64,000 bases of DNA. Origin: Xanthomarina gelatinilytica (GTDB taxonomy: Bacteria; Bacteroidota; Bacteroidia; Flavobacteriales; Flavobacteriaceae). Positions 61,309 to 64,000 of the stretch are shown piece by piece. The translations under genes and the position numbers were made by a program. Under the pieces are notes generated by a model. It saw only the letters and a list, made by a program, of their open reading frames with translations, searched no databases and was not told the DNA's origin. The stretch's first letter is position 1. Each line of letters starts with the position of its first letter. The stretch covers positions 1-64,000 of the forward strand of contig NZ_ANLA01000007.1 of the NCBI RefSeq assembly GCF_000348685.1, in the 5' to 3' direction.

Positions 61309-61340
61309 TTGAAACTTCTCAACTTAAAATTGTAAATTTG
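61309..61340 (+). promoter_or_regulatory. Bacteroidota-type promoter for pyrG
   Basis: TTG at 61309-61311 and TAAATTTG at 61333-61340 with 21 bases between. The start at 61361 gives a leader of about 15 nt. Confidence 0.6.
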
Positions 61341-61351
61341 CCTGCGTTTAA

Positions 61352-63001
<1,650 letters not shown>

Positions 63002-63094
63002 AAACGGATTGGTTTTTGACTTATCCAAACGTCCCTAAAACAGGGATATTAATAAACCACCAAGGTTTTCTTCAATTAACAAGAAGAGATAAAT

Positions 63095-64000
63095 ATGGAA
63101 GAAAAGAAAATTGACTTAAATTCGATTATCGGATTTGTACTTATTTTTGGGATACTTGTGTACATGATGTACATGAATAAACCAACTGAAGAAGAGCAAG
63201 CAGCTCAGGAACAGGCCAAGCAAGAACAATTGGAAGCTGAGAAAAAAGCTGCTGAACAAAATAATGTAGCTGTTACCACTGCTGAGGATTTTTCTGCCGC
63301 AACCCTAACAGACTCTTTGCAATTGGTAGCCCTAAACAATAAATTGGGAGCTTTTGCTTATTCATCCACACTTCCATCGGCTACCAACAACGAAACTGTT
63401 GTTGAAAACGATGTGCTAGCCCTAAAATTCAGCAATAAAGGAGGTTATTTATCTGAAATTAAACTAAAAAAGTTTGTCGATTTTGATTCGGTTCCTATCT
63501 ACCTGGTTAGAAATGGAAATACCGATTTCAATATTAATTTCGGTACAACCGATAGCCGCATTCTAAATACCAAAGACCTCTATTTTCAGCCTACTGTAAC
63601 CAAAAATGGAGAGAACACTGTGGTTTCCATGAAACTGAAAGTATCTCCGGAAAAATACTTGGAGTATCGTTATGAGTTAAAACCAAACGATTATATGGTA
63701 GATTTTACCATTCAATCCAAAGGCTTGAATAACGTCATCAACAGTTCTCAGGAAGTGAATTTAAACTGGAGTTTAAAAGCCTATCGCCACGATCAAAGCA
63801 TTAGCTACGAAAACCGTTACACACGCTTAACCTATCAATACGACGAAGGTAAAATAGACAAACTGGCTCAAGCAGGTAGTGATGAGGAGCTTATAGAAGA
63901 TGTTAAATGGTTGTCTTACAGACAGCATTTCTTTAGTTCCATTATGGTTTCTAAAGAACCTATAAAACGTGTAAATATTGCTTCTGAAGATTTGGTGACC
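63095..64000 (+). CDS. yidC: Membrane protein insertase YidC (5' part, runs off the window)
   Basis: The first 302 codons of YidC, cut by the right window edge. The N-terminal membrane span (NSIIGFVLIFGILVYMMYMN) is followed by a charged, Gln/Glu/Ala-rich linker (about 32-60). The large periplasmic beta-supersandwich domain begins near residue 95 (VLALKFSNKGGYLSEIKL, IYLVRNGNTDFNINFGTT). The C-terminal insertase core is missing. YidC inserts inner-membrane proteins together with or without SecYEG. The ATG at 63095 is the only plausible start. Assignment rests on these features and the pyrG neighbourhood. Confidence 0.93.
   Translation, partial: MEEKKIDLNSIIGFVLIFGILVYMMYMNKPTEEEQAAQEQAKQEQLEAEKKAAEQNNVAVTTAEDFSAATLTDSLQLVALNNKLGAFAYSSTLPSATNNETVVENDVLALKFSNKGGYLSEIKLKKFVDFDSVPIYLVRNGNTDFNINFGTTDSRILNTKDLYFQPTVTKNGENTVVSMKLKVSPEKYLEYRYELKPNDYMVDFTIQSKGLNNVINSSQEVNLNWSLKAYRHDQSISYENRYTRLTYQYDEGKIDKLAQAGSDEELIEDVKWLSYRQHFFSSIMVSKEPIKRVNIASEDLVT

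Overview
The window looks like the chromosome of a member of the Flavobacteriaceae (phylum Bacteroidota). Support comes from the AT-rich composition, the Bacteroidota-type promoter element TAnnTTTG in front of many genes, the small ribosomal protein THX, the L28-L33-DUF4295 trio, a bacillithiol synthesis gene (bshC), many short lipoproteins with an SC lipobox, and several flavobacterial families (DUF4369, DUF819, S9 and M14 peptidases, LysM plus periplasmic-binding fusions). I see no rRNA or tRNA gene, no CRISPR array, no phage genes and no transposase. Genes are densely packed, and most are conserved housekeeping or envelope genes.

Layout. 0-4.6 kb: a class A penicillin-binding protein, a DUF4369 lipoprotein and a DUF819 membrane protein, all on the minus strand. 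4.6-8 kb: a tight minus-strand operon SPFH protein - DUF4177 protein - secreted alpha/beta hydrolase - Arc-like ribbon-helix-helix protein. Upstream lies a paralogous hydrolase that has lost its nucleophile. The gap between them holds a sigma-54-like promoter and a strong terminator on the opposite strand, which suggests a small RNA. 8-9.6 kb: AlkB and a VanX-like dipeptidase. 9.6-16.4 kb: a minus-strand cluster of an M14 peptidase, a GNAT-nitrilase fusion, a RimK-type ATP-grasp enzyme, a GCS2-type ligase and an N-formylglutamate amidohydrolase-like protein. This is the best candidate here for an uncharacterised peptide or amide metabolite pathway.

16.5-25 kb: a SulP transporter, coaD, ddl, a PASTA protein with rluD, two lipoprotein-like genes (one without a usable start), yaaA, THX and a uracil-DNA glycosylase-like gene broken by a stop codon and invaded by a short repeat. 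25-38.3 kb: secreted peptidases/hydrolases (CocE type and S9), a DEAD-box helicase, htpG, a GMC oxidoreductase and fabH. 38.3-43.9 kb: a non-coding stretch with two terminators, a CoA-binding protein, a sodium:solute symporter, recR, a glycosyltransferase and a 2-oxoacid dehydrogenase E2. 44-50 kb: an esterase, an exonuclease, a FAH protein, an HPt protein, cinA, rpmB-rpmG-DUF4295 and ftsY. 50-64 kb: an Fn3 lipoprotein, rimO, an XRE/DUF2975 pair, bshC with a PLP decarboxylase, guaA, a LysM lipoprotein, DUF922 and DUF3820 proteins, pyrG, and the start of yidC, which runs off the right edge.

Short, degenerate intergenic repeats of flavobacterial type recur at about 1-45, 24808-24892, 32733-32775, 43908-43945, 45812-45891 and 56560-56590. 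Family assignments are from motif recognition by eye. No database search was run.
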